The notes below the pieces were generated by a model. The model saw nothing but the letters and a program-made list of their open reading frames with translations. It was not told where the DNA came from and did not search any database. Shown piece by piece: positions 1 to 9,714 of a stretch of DNA of 56,288 bases (position 1 is the first letter of the stretch; every line of letters begins with the position of its first letter). This stretch comes from Akkermansiaceae bacterium. Its GTDB lineage: Bacteria; Verrucomicrobiota; Verrucomicrobiia; Verrucomicrobiales; Akkermansiaceae. The stretch spans positions 1 through 56,288 of the forward strand of contig JAJQCV010000038.1 of assembly GCA_021202525.1 (NCBI GenBank), in the 5' to 3' direction. The translations under genes and the position numbers were made by a program.

Positions 1-802
1 CATAATTCATTCCGTTGGTTCCAAACAGGGACAATGCTCCGCCAAAAGTTCCTCCGGTAATGGCAATATTTACATCCCCCTTGATCCTATTGCCGCCGTC
101 TATTACGCCGCCGACGCTGATGGAACCGGCAAAAGTGCCTCCCCCTATATTGTAATTGACTGTTCCGGAATGTGTAAATCCTTTCCCTCCAAAGGCAAGG
201 CACCATCCATCATTATTCGTTGCTCCCTCCCAGGTCCCGCCATTGATATTCAATGTATAGGTCCCATATGTTTCCAGTTTCCCTCCGTTATTGCTGCCGG
301 AAACAGCGAGACCTCCGAAAGACCCTGCATCCTGGGCTACATTGACTGTCACGTCACCGTGGATGATACGGTCTCTGCCTGAATACTGCAGCAGGAAGCT
401 ATTGGCGCTTCCTGCTCGGGAAAGACCTGCTCCTTCTGAGAAATTGATCACAAATTTGTTATCGTCATTCATCAGTTTGGGAAAGTCTTTCTGCCCTACA
501 AGGCTTGAATCAACCAAATAGACGCCTGTATAAGTACCCCCCTTCAGATTCAACGTACGTTCGAACAAATCATTGTTTTCATCAGAAGAAGTTTGACCGT
601 CAATGAATTCTGTCAATATAATATTTCCAGGGCTGTTTTCCGAAGGATCAATGGTTTGTCCGGGCGTCTCAATGGTATAGACGCCATCACTGAAATTAAC
701 ATTGGTTTCTCCGTTTCCCGAAATGGAAAGACCGGACCATGACGGAGAAACGAAACAGGCCAGAAGGGCGGACAAAAGAGAGAGGGGTAAGTGCGGACGC
801 AT
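1..802 (-). CDS. Exported autotransporter-like repeat surface protein, N-terminal part
   Basis: The frame is open from an ATG at 802 to the left edge, giving about 267 residues and no stop, so the gene is cut by the window. The protein begins MRPHLPLSLLSALLACF, a plausible Sec signal peptide ending near residue 25. The rest is rich in Gly, Thr, Asn and Ser, with recurring units such as TYTLNINGGTWEGAT, NYNIGGGTFAGSISVGG and NIAITGGTFGGALSLFG. Short G-G-T-(F/W/Y)-x-G strands of this kind are typical of beta-helical passenger domains of autotransporters and of large PEP-CTERM or outer-membrane surface proteins in Verrucomicrobiota. Function and anchoring cannot be decided because the C-terminus is missing. 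No clear Shine-Dalgarno precedes the ATG. The gene starts about 73 bp from the centre of the nearer arm of a paired inverted repeat. Confidence 0.8.
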   Translation of the reverse strand, partial: MRPHLPLSLLSALLACFVSPSWSGLSISGNGETNVNFSDGVYTIETPGQTIDPSENSPGNIILTEFIDGQTSSDENNDLFERTLNLKGGTYTGVYLVDSSLVGQKDFPKLMNDDNKFVINFSEGAGLSRAGSANSFLLQYSGRDRIIHGDVTVNVAQDAGSFGGLAVSGSNNGGKLETYGTYTLNINGGTWEGATNNDGWCLAFGGKGFTHSGTVNYNIGGGTFAGSISVGGVIDGGNRIKGDVNIAITGGTFGGALSLFGTNGMNY

Positions 803-865
803 GATGTATAACTTATTGGAAATTAATAATGAAAAATAAACCAGCTTATATTGGGCTATACTATT

Positions 866-885
866 ACCGGATTTAAAATCCGGAG
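866..885. repeat. Inverted repeat, arm proximal to the surface-protein gene
   Basis: ACCGGATTTAAAATCCGGAG. The arm is itself a dyad (CGGATT-TAA-AATCCG) and is a perfect reverse complement, 20 of 20, of 1034-1053. Its centre (875) lies 73 bp upstream of the start codon at 802. Confidence 0.9.
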
Positions 886-1033
886 TCAATGATAATTTTT
901 GATGGCAAATGTTTTAGAAAGGTTAAGGGAGAGGGTGAAGGGACCGATGGAATAGAAAAAGAATCATGGAGACAATTTTTAAATAGTCTCATGAATAGCA
1001 TGTTAGATATGGCCTGGTCTTAATTTATCTATT
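886..1033. promoter_or_regulatory. 148-bp segment between inverted repeats, candidate invertible promoter
   Basis: This AT-rich stretch contains no plausible gene and is bounded on both sides by perfect 20-bp inverted repeats. It lies upstream of the exported surface protein on the minus strand. A segment of nearly the same size (153 bp), bounded by repeats of the same design, precedes the PEP-CTERM gene at 35266. A phase-variable promoter is one reading; paired operators or a MITE-like insertion are others. No target-site duplication was seen next to the arms. Confidence 0.4.
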
Positions 1034-1053
1034 CTCCGGATTTTAAATCCGGT
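1034..1053. repeat. Inverted repeat, distal arm
   Basis: CTCCGGATTTTAAATCCGGT, the exact reverse complement of 866-885. Centre to centre, the two arms are 169 bp apart. Sequence identity stops abruptly on both sides of each arm. Confidence 0.9.
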
Positions 1054-1302
1054 TTTCTACAAAAAATCTAGAACAATATTCACTTGAAGGAAGGAAACCT
1101 TAATAAATTCGAAAGAAAAAATAACGTTTTCCAAGTACTCATCATTTTCTTTTTGTTCTGTTTGCAAGAGGAAGAAACCTGTTTTTTGTCTTTTGGAACA
1201 CTTGATTCCGGCGAACAGTCTGATTTCGGAAGATCCGGGCCATATCGTGATCAGGTTTAATTACTTTTTTCAATATCGGGTGGGTATTTGTAAATCTGAA
1301 AC

Positions 1303-1560
1303 ATGGTCTACTTGCTGGCCGCTATTTTTCTCTATTCGGTTGGACGGTTTCTAAAGTTCTCTACCTTTCGAATACCGGGAAATCACCGGTTTCCTTATCC
1401 TGTCGGCCATGTTCATGGCAGCGCTCACGCTGAAGAATATCGGTTTTGGCGCAGCGGAGGTTGTTGTCTTCGCACGTCAGGCTTTTGATGGAGGAGCGGC
1501 GGTCGTAGCCGGAAGGCGCTACGGCGCGCCCGATCATTGGCCAAGTCCGGCGGGTGTGAA
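1303..1560 (+). pseudogene. Possible remnant of a small membrane protein gene, frameshifted
   Basis: Two overlapping frames together look like one small membrane protein. The first, from ATG 1303, reads MVYLLAAIFLYSVGRFLKF. The second, open from 1355, continues with YREITGFLILSAMFMAALT and then KNIGFGAAEVVVFARQAFD. Neither frame alone makes a sensible protein, and a single frameshift near 1355-1365 would join them. Both halves have hydrophobic stretches of membrane-segment length. No family was recognised. The stretch from 1054 to 1566 holds nothing else that could be supported. It may simply be chance reading in non-coding DNA. Confidence 0.25.
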
Positions 1561-1566
1561 AAGAAA

Positions 1567-1597
1567 AGGGGCTGCCCCCTTGCGAGAGGCAGCCCCT
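1567..1597 (-). terminator. Intrinsic terminator of the RpiB-GlyA gene
   Basis: The stem AGGGGCTGCC / GGCAGCCCCT (10 bp, perfect) is followed on the minus strand by TTTCTTTT. It lies 23 bp beyond the stop codon of the gene ending at 1621. Confidence 0.85.
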
Positions 1598-1620
1598 GGA
1601 AAAGAAAAACCTGTTTTTAT

Positions 1621-3309
<1,689 letters not shown>

Positions 3310-3432
3310 GATGGTGCATATTGCTGGCGGGGAAATATTCTGCCTCATTTCTTTCCGGCTGGCAAGTCCGGGATGAAGAATCGAATCATTCCATTTTAAA
3401 GCTTCCGGAAGCGCAGTTTGAATAATGAAAAG

Positions 3433-3461
3433 CGCCCCGGCTTCTGGCGGAAACCGGGGCG
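3433..3461 (-). terminator. Intrinsic terminator after the Prc protease gene
   Basis: The stem CGCCCCGG / CCGGGGCG with a 13-nt loop is followed on the minus strand by CTTTTCATT. It separates the protease gene from the RpiB-GlyA gene. The plus-strand side also has a short T-run, but no plus-strand gene needs it. Confidence 0.75.
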
Positions 3462-3488
3462 TGTTTTAAAGATCGGGGAGTCTTTCCC

Positions 3489-5708
3489 TTATTTTGCAGG
3501 TGTTTGCTGTTTCAGCATGTCCTGGACGATGTTGATGCCTTCCCGGAGTTCGGGATCCAGTCCGGAAGGATATTCCGGGGAATCGTCCAGTTCCGCCGTG
3601 GGGTCTTCCGCCACGTGCATGAACTGTTCATTGTCCTTTTCAGGATTGGCCAGGGGCAGTTCGGGCGCGTTGATGTCGTCCAGCGTCAGGCGGTAGATTT
3701 TGTACTTCGCGGCGTCGTCCTTGGCCATCTGCGCAAAGCGGGTTTTCCTCTCCTGGTTGATGGATTTGCGGCGCTCTTCCAGGGAGGCGTTTTCCTGCTC
3801 GCGTACCTTTTTGTTCAGGGAGAGCTTGTTGTCCTTGATGCGCTGCTTCATCATGGCGATGTCTTCCTTGGCAATCTGGAGGTCGCGGTCCTTTTCCACG
3901 CGTTCGGCGCTGGCCGCTTTCAGGGCGGGGAGCATGCCGGCGATCGCGGAGTCCTTCTTGTAATTATGGCAGGGGGGAATCTGGTCGTAGGGCATGGCGT
4001 AATCCAGAATTTCCTCTCCCAGTTCAAAGGCCGCCGTGGCGGTGGGAAGCTGGATGTCGCTTTCCACGCCCTTCAACTGTGTGGAGCCGCCCGGCACCCG
4101 GTAGAACTTCTGCGTGGTGACTTTCAGCAGGCCGGCCCGGTCCCTGGCGGAGAAGTAGGGCAGGTACTGCCCGATGTCCACAGGCTGCTGCACGGTTCCC
4201 TTGCCGAAGGTGGAAGTGTCACCCACGATGACGGCGCGGCCGTAGTCCTGAAGGGCGGCGGCGAGAATTTCCGAGGCGGAGGCGCTGAGCTTGTTGATCA
4301 GCACCACAATGGGGCCCTTGAAGAGTTTTTCACGGTTGTTGGCGGTTTTCACGTCCACATTGCCGCGGGTGTCCTTGATCTGCACCACGGGACCGCGTCC
4401 GGTGAAAAATCCGGTCATCAGGCGCACCTCTTCCAGGGAGCCTCCGCCGTTGTTGCGGAGGTCGATCACGAGGCCGTCCACTTTTTCCCTGTTCATCCGT
4501 TCCAGGAGCTTTTTGACATCTGCGGCGCAGCGGCGGTCGCCGCCGTCCATGTCTGCGTAAAAGGAAGGAAGGCTCAGCACGCCGATGCGGTTCTGGCCGT
4601 CCGGAGCACCGTTCAGTTCAATGATTTCCGCTTTGGCCAGTTCGTCCTTCAACGGCACCTTGGAGCGGGTCAGCGTAATGATTTTGGCCTGTCCGGGAGC
4701 GTCCGCCGGTTCCACCTTCAGGCGGATCTGGGAGTTTTCCGATCCGCGGATCATGTCCACCACCTTGTCCAGCTTCATGAACAGGATATCCACCATCTCC
4801 CCGCTGTTGTTGGAGTCAATGGCCACGATGCGGTCGTTGAGCTTGAGTTCTCCGGATTTATCCGCCGGACCTCCCACGACGATTCCGTTGATCTTCGTGG
4901 AGCCGTCGTCCTCGCCGCCCAGCAGGGCGCCGATGCCGGTGAGTTCCGGGCTCATGGAAATCTTGAAGCGGTCCACCTGGCGGGCGCCCATGTAGTCCGT
5001 GTGGGGATCGTAGGTCAGGGCCACCGCGCTCAGCAGGGTTTCCGCCACGTCTTCCAGGTCCGTTTCCTGGATATTGCGCTGAATGCGCTCATAGCGCATG
5101 AGAAGCTTTTCTTCCACGGGCTTTTCATTGGCCAGCGGATCGGGCTTGTTCTGTTCCTTGGCCAGGCGCGCCACGGTCTCGCGGCGCAGGGTCTCGGACA
5201 GGAGCTGTTCCTCCACCATGTCTTTCCAGACCTGCTGCATTTCCGCTTCGTCCCTGGGCCAGGAGTCGATCTTGCGGCGGGAGCGTTCAATGGTCTTGTC
5301 CTGTGTGAATGTAAAGCCGCCCTGTTTCAGCAGATCGCGCGCATAGGCAATGCGCTGCATGGCGCGCTGGCGGTACAGGGCGTGCATGGCCTTGGCCGCG
5401 TCCATCATCTGGCCGGACATCAGGTAGTCGTCCAGTTCCCTGCCGTACTTCTTCTTCAGGGCGTCCACATCCTGCTGGGTGAAGAAAATCTTGCTGGGGT
5501 CCACCTTGCGCAGATAGGTTTCCAGAAACTTGTTGGAAAGATCGTCGCTGAATTCCTTGCGGGAAAAGTGGAAGTTCTGAAGCAGCAGGGACATCTGCTT
5601 GCCTACCTGGTTGAAATCGGTGGCCGCTGAGGCGCAGGAAGTGATGGCTGCCGCGGCAATGGCCGAAAACGCTGTAAGTCTGATCCAACGGAATGAGTGC
5701 GTGTTCAT
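3489..5708 (-). CDS. prc: Carboxy-terminal processing protease (Prc/Tsp, family S41)
   Basis: The 739-residue protein has the layout of E. coli Prc/Tsp. An export signal is followed by an alpha-helical N-terminal domain, a PDZ domain (GIGALLGGEDDGSTKINGI, then VGGPADKSGELKLNDRIVA), the S41 core and a long charged C-terminal helical region. The Ser-Lys dyad regions are visible as INKLSASASEILAAALQDYG and TSTFGKGTVQQ. Prc enzymes degrade or trim periplasmic proteins with exposed C-termini, including cell-wall hydrolases. The signal (MNTHSFRWIRLTAFSAIAAAAITSCASA) could be cut by signal peptidase I after ASA, but ITSC also resembles a lipobox, so lipoprotein anchoring is possible. The ATG at 5708 gives the best signal peptide; an ATG at 5735 would add nine residues. 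Confidence 0.93.
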   Translation of the reverse strand: MNTHSFRWIRLTAFSAIAAAAITSCASAATDFNQVGKQMSLLLQNFHFSRKEFSDDLSNKFLETYLRKVDPSKIFFTQQDVDALKKKYGRELDDYLMSGQMMDAAKAMHALYRQRAMQRIAYARDLLKQGGFTFTQDKTIERSRRKIDSWPRDEAEMQQVWKDMVEEQLLSETLRRETVARLAKEQNKPDPLANEKPVEEKLLMRYERIQRNIQETDLEDVAETLLSAVALTYDPHTDYMGARQVDRFKISMSPELTGIGALLGGEDDGSTKINGIVVGGPADKSGELKLNDRIVAIDSNNSGEMVDILFMKLDKVVDMIRGSENSQIRLKVEPADAPGQAKIITLTRSKVPLKDELAKAEIIELNGAPDGQNRIGVLSLPSFYADMDGGDRRCAADVKKLLERMNREKVDGLVIDLRNNGGGSLEEVRLMTGFFTGRGPVVQIKDTRGNVDVKTANNREKLFKGPIVVLINKLSASASEILAAALQDYGRAVIVGDTSTFGKGTVQQPVDIGQYLPYFSARDRAGLLKVTTQKFYRVPGGSTQLKGVESDIQLPTATAAFELGEEILDYAMPYDQIPPCHNYKKDSAIAGMLPALKAASAERVEKDRDLQIAKEDIAMMKQRIKDNKLSLNKKVREQENASLEERRKSINQERKTRFAQMAKDDAAKYKIYRLTLDDINAPELPLANPEKDNEQFMHVAEDPTAELDDSPEYPSGLDPELREGINIVQDMLKQQTPAK

Positions 5709-5978
5709 GGGGAAAATGATGCGTAATCCCTCCATTCACGGAGAGATGTAGTGCTGGGTTGTAAGTGTTACTGATTTGCGTGTGAATGTCTATCTCATAA
5801 AACGTCCACATGACGCTATTTTTGACGGTGTTCCCGGAAGCCTTTTAAAATGGGGAAAATGGGACTCTTTCGCATGTATGAAAAAAATAACGGGGGAAAA
5901 AGCCGCGTCTTCCTGCTCCGGCGGGCCTCCCGTACGGCGGCTTTCTGAAGGAAGCCGTTGCGCTGAGCCAATTCAGTA
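5709..5978. other. Divergent intergenic region between prc and cdsA
   Basis: About 270 bp that must hold the promoter of the leftward protease gene. No convincing element was seen for it. The cdsA promoter candidate starts at 5979. Confidence 0.5.
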
Positions 5979-6006
5979 TTGAGGTCAGGAACGTTTTCTG
6001 TACACT
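5979..6006 (+). promoter_or_regulatory. Candidate sigma70-type promoter of cdsA
   Basis: TTGAGG, a 16-bp spacer, then TACACT. The -10 box ends 11 nt before the ATG at 6017, so a normal start site would leave only about 4 nt of leader. No Shine-Dalgarno is present. Confidence 0.45.
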
Positions 6007-6016
6007 TTGCGCGAGT

Positions 6017-6976
6017 ATGACCACACCACCCCGGGAAAATGCCCCTGCCGGAAGCAAGATGCGCGTGCTGTTTCAGCGTTTGTTCAGCACACTTGTCCTG
6101 CTGGGTCTGCTGGCCGGCGCCCTGGTCTGGAACCGTGAAGCCGGCTATTATGGGCTGGTCTGCATCTTCTGCATTCTGACCGCGTGGGAATGGCGCCACA
6201 TGCTCATCCGGTCCGGCAAGGCGGGGCAGGCCCGTTTGAGTTTCCTGTTCGGGACGGCTTATCCGGTGCTGTTGTCCGTGGCGTGTTTTTTCAACAAATT
6301 CCGCCTCGCGATGCGGGATGAATTCAGGATGATGCCGGATCCCCTGCTGCTGGTTGTGGCGGCTCCGGTGATCCTGGTCGTGGTGGCGTTCATCCGGGAG
6401 ATGAACCGTCCCGTCGTCGGGAGCCGCGCGCTCCGCTCCGTCGCTACCACTCTGCTGTCTTTCATTTACCCCGGCTGGCTGTTCGCCTTCGCCATTCCCG
6501 CCATCCATCTGGGCTACCTGGAGGTGGGGGCCGGGTCTCCGCGCATTGTGATGATGGTGCTGTGGGTGATCCTGGTGACGAAGATGACCGACATTTTCGC
6601 TTACGTCAGCGGACTGCTGCTGGGAGGAAAATTCTTCACCAAAAAATTAATTCCCCATATCAGTCCCAAAAAAACGTGGGAGGGCATCATCGGTTCCTGG
6701 CTGCTGACGAATGCCGCGGGGATAGGCCTGGTATTCCCGATGTTCGGCGTGGTGTCGCTCTCTCCCACATCCGTCCTGATGCTGGTGCTGGGCATTACCC
6801 TCATTTTTATTCTGGCCGTTTATGGGGATTTGGCGGGCTCTCTGGTCAAGCGCAGCCTGTCCGTGAAGGATTCGGGCTCCCTGCTGCCGGGCATAGGCGG
6901 CCTCTTCGATCTCATTGACAGTCCGTCCTTCACCGTTCCGTTCCTGTGTCTTCTGATGATGACGGTAGTGTATTGA
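6017..6976 (+). CDS. cdsA: Phosphatidate cytidylyltransferase (CDP-diglyceride synthase)
   Basis: The enzyme makes CDP-diacylglycerol from phosphatidic acid and CTP in the inner membrane, the branch point to all phospholipids. The 319-residue protein is strongly hydrophobic with about eight membrane segments. It carries the family signature near the C-terminus (SLVKRSLSVKDSGSLLPGIG, then GLFDLIDS), including the paired acidic residues needed for metal and substrate. Length is slightly above the usual 270-300. The first ATG after the promoter candidate was taken as the start. It lies 34 bp upstream of the helicase gene and is probably co-transcribed with it. The phosphatidylserine decarboxylase elsewhere in the window acts further down the same lipid pathway. 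Confidence 0.93.
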   Translation: MTTPPRENAPAGSKMRVLFQRLFSTLVLLGLLAGALVWNREAGYYGLVCIFCILTAWEWRHMLIRSGKAGQARLSFLFGTAYPVLLSVACFFNKFRLAMRDEFRMMPDPLLLVVAAPVILVVVAFIREMNRPVVGSRALRSVATTLLSFIYPGWLFAFAIPAIHLGYLEVGAGSPRIVMMVLWVILVTKMTDIFAYVSGLLLGGKFFTKKLIPHISPKKTWEGIIGSWLLTNAAGIGLVFPMFGVVSLSPTSVLMLVLGITLIFILAVYGDLAGSLVKRSLSVKDSGSLLPGIGGLFDLIDSPSFTVPFLCLLMMTVVY

Positions 6977-7010
6977 GCGGAAACTCCGGGAAAAAAATCC
7001 GTAAAGCCGC

Positions 7011-9596
7011 ATGTCTGGTACGTCTCTTCCCATCGAGGAAATCCGCGGGGAATTTCTGGAGGCCCTGAAGGGGGCGTCCCCTCGCATTCTGCTGAAAGCG
7101 CCCACGGGCTCCGGGAAATCCACCGGAATTCCTCCGATGATGGATGATGCGGGGCTGGGGGAAAACGGCCTCATCGTCGTCGTTCAGCCGCGCCGGATGG
7201 CGGCCCGCCTGCTGGCCCGGCACGTAGCCAGGCTGCGTGGAGTGGAACTGGGGCGGGAAGTAGGGTACATGGTCCGCTTTGAGCGGCACATATCCTCCCG
7301 TACCCGCATTGCGTACGTGACGGACGGCGTGCTGGAACGCTGGCTGACGGACCGCCCCTGTCTGGAAGGGGTGAGCGCGGTGGTCTTTGACGAATTCCAT
7401 GAACGGAGCCTTTCCGGGGATTTGTCTCTGGGACGCGTGCTGGAGCTTCAGGAAGGCCCGCGGCCGGACCTGGCCGTGGTGGTGATGTCCGCCACGCTGG
7501 AAATGTCCGGCCTGCGGGAGTACATGGGGAAATCCTGCCGGGAGCTGGAAGCCTGCGGACGGCAGTACCCGGTGGAAATCACGTACCGTTCTTCCCGGCC
7601 GGTCAGCGACGGACGCGGACGGGTGATGCCTCCAACCGTCTGGGACCAAGCCGCGGAAGCTGTCCGTGAGGCGGTGAAGGATGCCGTCTGCGGAGACATT
7701 CTGCTGTTCATGCCGGGCGTTTATGAAATCCGGCGCACGGTGGAGTTGCTGGAGAGCAAACCGTGGCTGGGGGACCGGGACATTTTCCCCCTGTACGGGG
7801 CATTGAGTCCGGAACAGCAGAACCGCGCGGTGGAAAAGGGAAGCCGGCCGCGCGTCATCGTCTCTACGAATGTGGCGGAAACCTCCCTGACCATCGAGGG
7901 AGTGAGGACCGTTATTGACACCGGCTGGGTGCGCCAGTCCGGATGGGATCCGTACCGGGGCATGGACACCCTGCACCTGGTCAGGATTTCAAAGGCGTCC
8001 GCCGCCCAGCGCGCGGGCCGTGCGGGCCGCGTGGCGGAAGGCCGCTGCTTCCGGTTGTGGAGCGAGGCCGAGCAGGCGAAGAAGGCGGAATTCGACCCTC
8101 CAGAGTGTTTCCGGGTGGACTTGTCCGGAGCCGTTCTGAATCTGTGTTCCTGGGGCGTGGCGGACCCGGAAGAATTCCGCTGGCTGGACAGGCCGGACTC
8201 TCTGGTTCTTCAGCGGGCGCGCCATCTCCTTGCCTCTTTGGGAGCCGTGGACGGGGATGGGCGCCTGACGGAGACGGGCAGGAGAATGACGGCGTTTCCG
8301 CTGCCGCCGCGGCTGGCCCGCCTGATCGTGGCCGGGCAGGATGAACGGTGCGCGGTGGAACTGGCCGCCATTGCGGCGCTGATGCAGGGGGAAGGCGTGG
8401 AAGCGAAGGGCGGCCTGAACGATGATCTGCGGGATTCCGGCGATTATACGGACTTTCAGGCGGAATGGCGCGCTGTGGGGAAGGCCCTGGATTCCCATTT
8501 TGATCCGGAAGCGTGTAGCCGCCTGGGCATTTCCGCCCGCGGTGCGCGGGAAGTGTGGATGGCTTACCGGCAATTGCTGTCCATCGGCAGCCGCGGGCAT
8601 TCACGGGAAGTGCCGGAGCCGGATTTCCTGGCGGCACGTTCTTCCGTGGTCCGGGCGATGATGGAAGGGTTCGCTGACCATGTGGGCGTCCGGAACGGAG
8701 TGGCGGCCAACACGTGCCGCATGGCGGGCGGCATGGGCGGCAGGCTGTCCGAAGGAAGCGTGGCTTTGCACGGTCTGCACTTTGTGGCCGCGGAAATGGC
8801 GGAACTGTCCGGAAAGGCGGTGGAAACCCGCATAGGCCGCTGCACGCTCATTACCCCGGAAGAACTGCGCGCCGTATGGCCGGAACGTTTTTCCGGCGGG
8901 GAGATGGCCGTCTTTGACTCCGGCCTGCGCCGCGTGCGTTTGCACCAGCGCCTGATGTATGAAGACCTGGTGCTGGAAGACCGCGACCGCGGAGACGCCC
9001 CGGCGGAACTGGCCGCTCCCATTCTGGCGGAAAAAGTGGTGGACGGCACCTTGAAGCTGGTGAAGTGGGACCACGCCGTGGAGCAGTGGATACGCCGTCT
9101 GAACGGCCTGAGCCGCTGGATGCCGGAGCTGGAACTGCCCCTGTTCGGGGAAGAAGACAAGCTGGTGGCCATCGCCATGGTCTGTGAAGGCGCCGCGGGG
9201 TACAAGGACATCAAGGAGCGGGAGATCATGCCCGTGCTCCGGGACTGGCTTTCCGGCTGGCAGGCGAAGGCGCTGGACGACTACGCCCCGGTAAGCCTCA
9301 CGCTCCCCAACGGACAGCATGCCAAAATCCGGTATGAGGAGGATTCCACGCCGGTGATCGGCCTGACGGTGCAGAGGTTGTTCGGCGTGGCGGAATCACC
9401 CCGCATTGCGCGCGGCGCCGTGACCGTGAAAGTGGAAGTGCTGGCCCCCAGCCAGAGGCCGTGGCAGGTGACCGGCTCCCTGGAAAGTTTCTGGCGCAAC
9501 GGGTACGGCCAAATGAAAAAAGACCTGGCCGGGCGCTACCCCCGGCACCGCTGGCCGGACCCCTCCGAACTGGACTTTCTGCGTCCCTCCCGCTGA
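7011..9596 (+). CDS. hrpB: ATP-dependent RNA helicase HrpB-like
   Basis: The 861-residue protein is a DExH-box helicase with Walker A GSGKST at residues 33-38, motif II DEFH at 127-130, motif III SATLEM, and motif VI QRAGRAGR. Helicase-associated domains follow, and the C-terminus ends in HRWPDPSELDFLRPSR, a tail typical of HrpB. DEFH instead of DEAH is unusual for the superfamily, but the remaining motifs are intact. HrpB is a widespread bacterial protein of uncertain role, probably in RNA metabolism. Length matches the family (about 810-860). It follows cdsA by 34 bp. Confidence 0.93.
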   Translation: MSGTSLPIEEIRGEFLEALKGASPRILLKAPTGSGKSTGIPPMMDDAGLGENGLIVVVQPRRMAARLLARHVARLRGVELGREVGYMVRFERHISSRTRIAYVTDGVLERWLTDRPCLEGVSAVVFDEFHERSLSGDLSLGRVLELQEGPRPDLAVVVMSATLEMSGLREYMGKSCRELEACGRQYPVEITYRSSRPVSDGRGRVMPPTVWDQAAEAVREAVKDAVCGDILLFMPGVYEIRRTVELLESKPWLGDRDIFPLYGALSPEQQNRAVEKGSRPRVIVSTNVAETSLTIEGVRTVIDTGWVRQSGWDPYRGMDTLHLVRISKASAAQRAGRAGRVAEGRCFRLWSEAEQAKKAEFDPPECFRVDLSGAVLNLCSWGVADPEEFRWLDRPDSLVLQRARHLLASLGAVDGDGRLTETGRRMTAFPLPPRLARLIVAGQDERCAVELAAIAALMQGEGVEAKGGLNDDLRDSGDYTDFQAEWRAVGKALDSHFDPEACSRLGISARGAREVWMAYRQLLSIGSRGHSREVPEPDFLAARSSVVRAMMEGFADHVGVRNGVAANTCRMAGGMGGRLSEGSVALHGLHFVAAEMAELSGKAVETRIGRCTLITPEELRAVWPERFSGGEMAVFDSGLRRVRLHQRLMYEDLVLEDRDRGDAPAELAAPILAEKVVDGTLKLVKWDHAVEQWIRRLNGLSRWMPELELPLFGEEDKLVAIAMVCEGAAGYKDIKEREIMPVLRDWLSGWQAKALDDYAPVSLTLPNGQHAKIRYEEDSTPVIGLTVQRLFGVAESPRIARGAVTVKVEVLAPSQRPWQVTGSLESFWRNGYGQMKKDLAGRYPRHRWPDPSELDFLRPSR

Positions 9597-9714
9597 CGGG
9601 CCGGGAAGGGTGAATTTTCTGTAACAAAACAGTGGCAAAATCTCCCTTTTCCGTGTAAAGAGGCGGTGGTGCAGCTCGCGGACGCCCTCCGCCCACCATA
9701 CACAAGAGACAGTT

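Noticed and set aside
3310..3432. Possible glycine riboswitch in the leader of the RpiB-GlyA gene
   Set aside because: The conserved glycine-riboswitch blocks were not found in this 120-bp leader.
4853..4873. CCGGA-rich dyad resembling the paired inverted-repeat arms
   Set aside because: It lies inside the prc coding sequence, does not fit CGGATT-N3-AATCCG, and has no partner.
3504..5630. 708-residue plus-strand open frame opposite prc
   Set aside because: Antisense shadow of a fully recognised protease; composition unlike a real protein.
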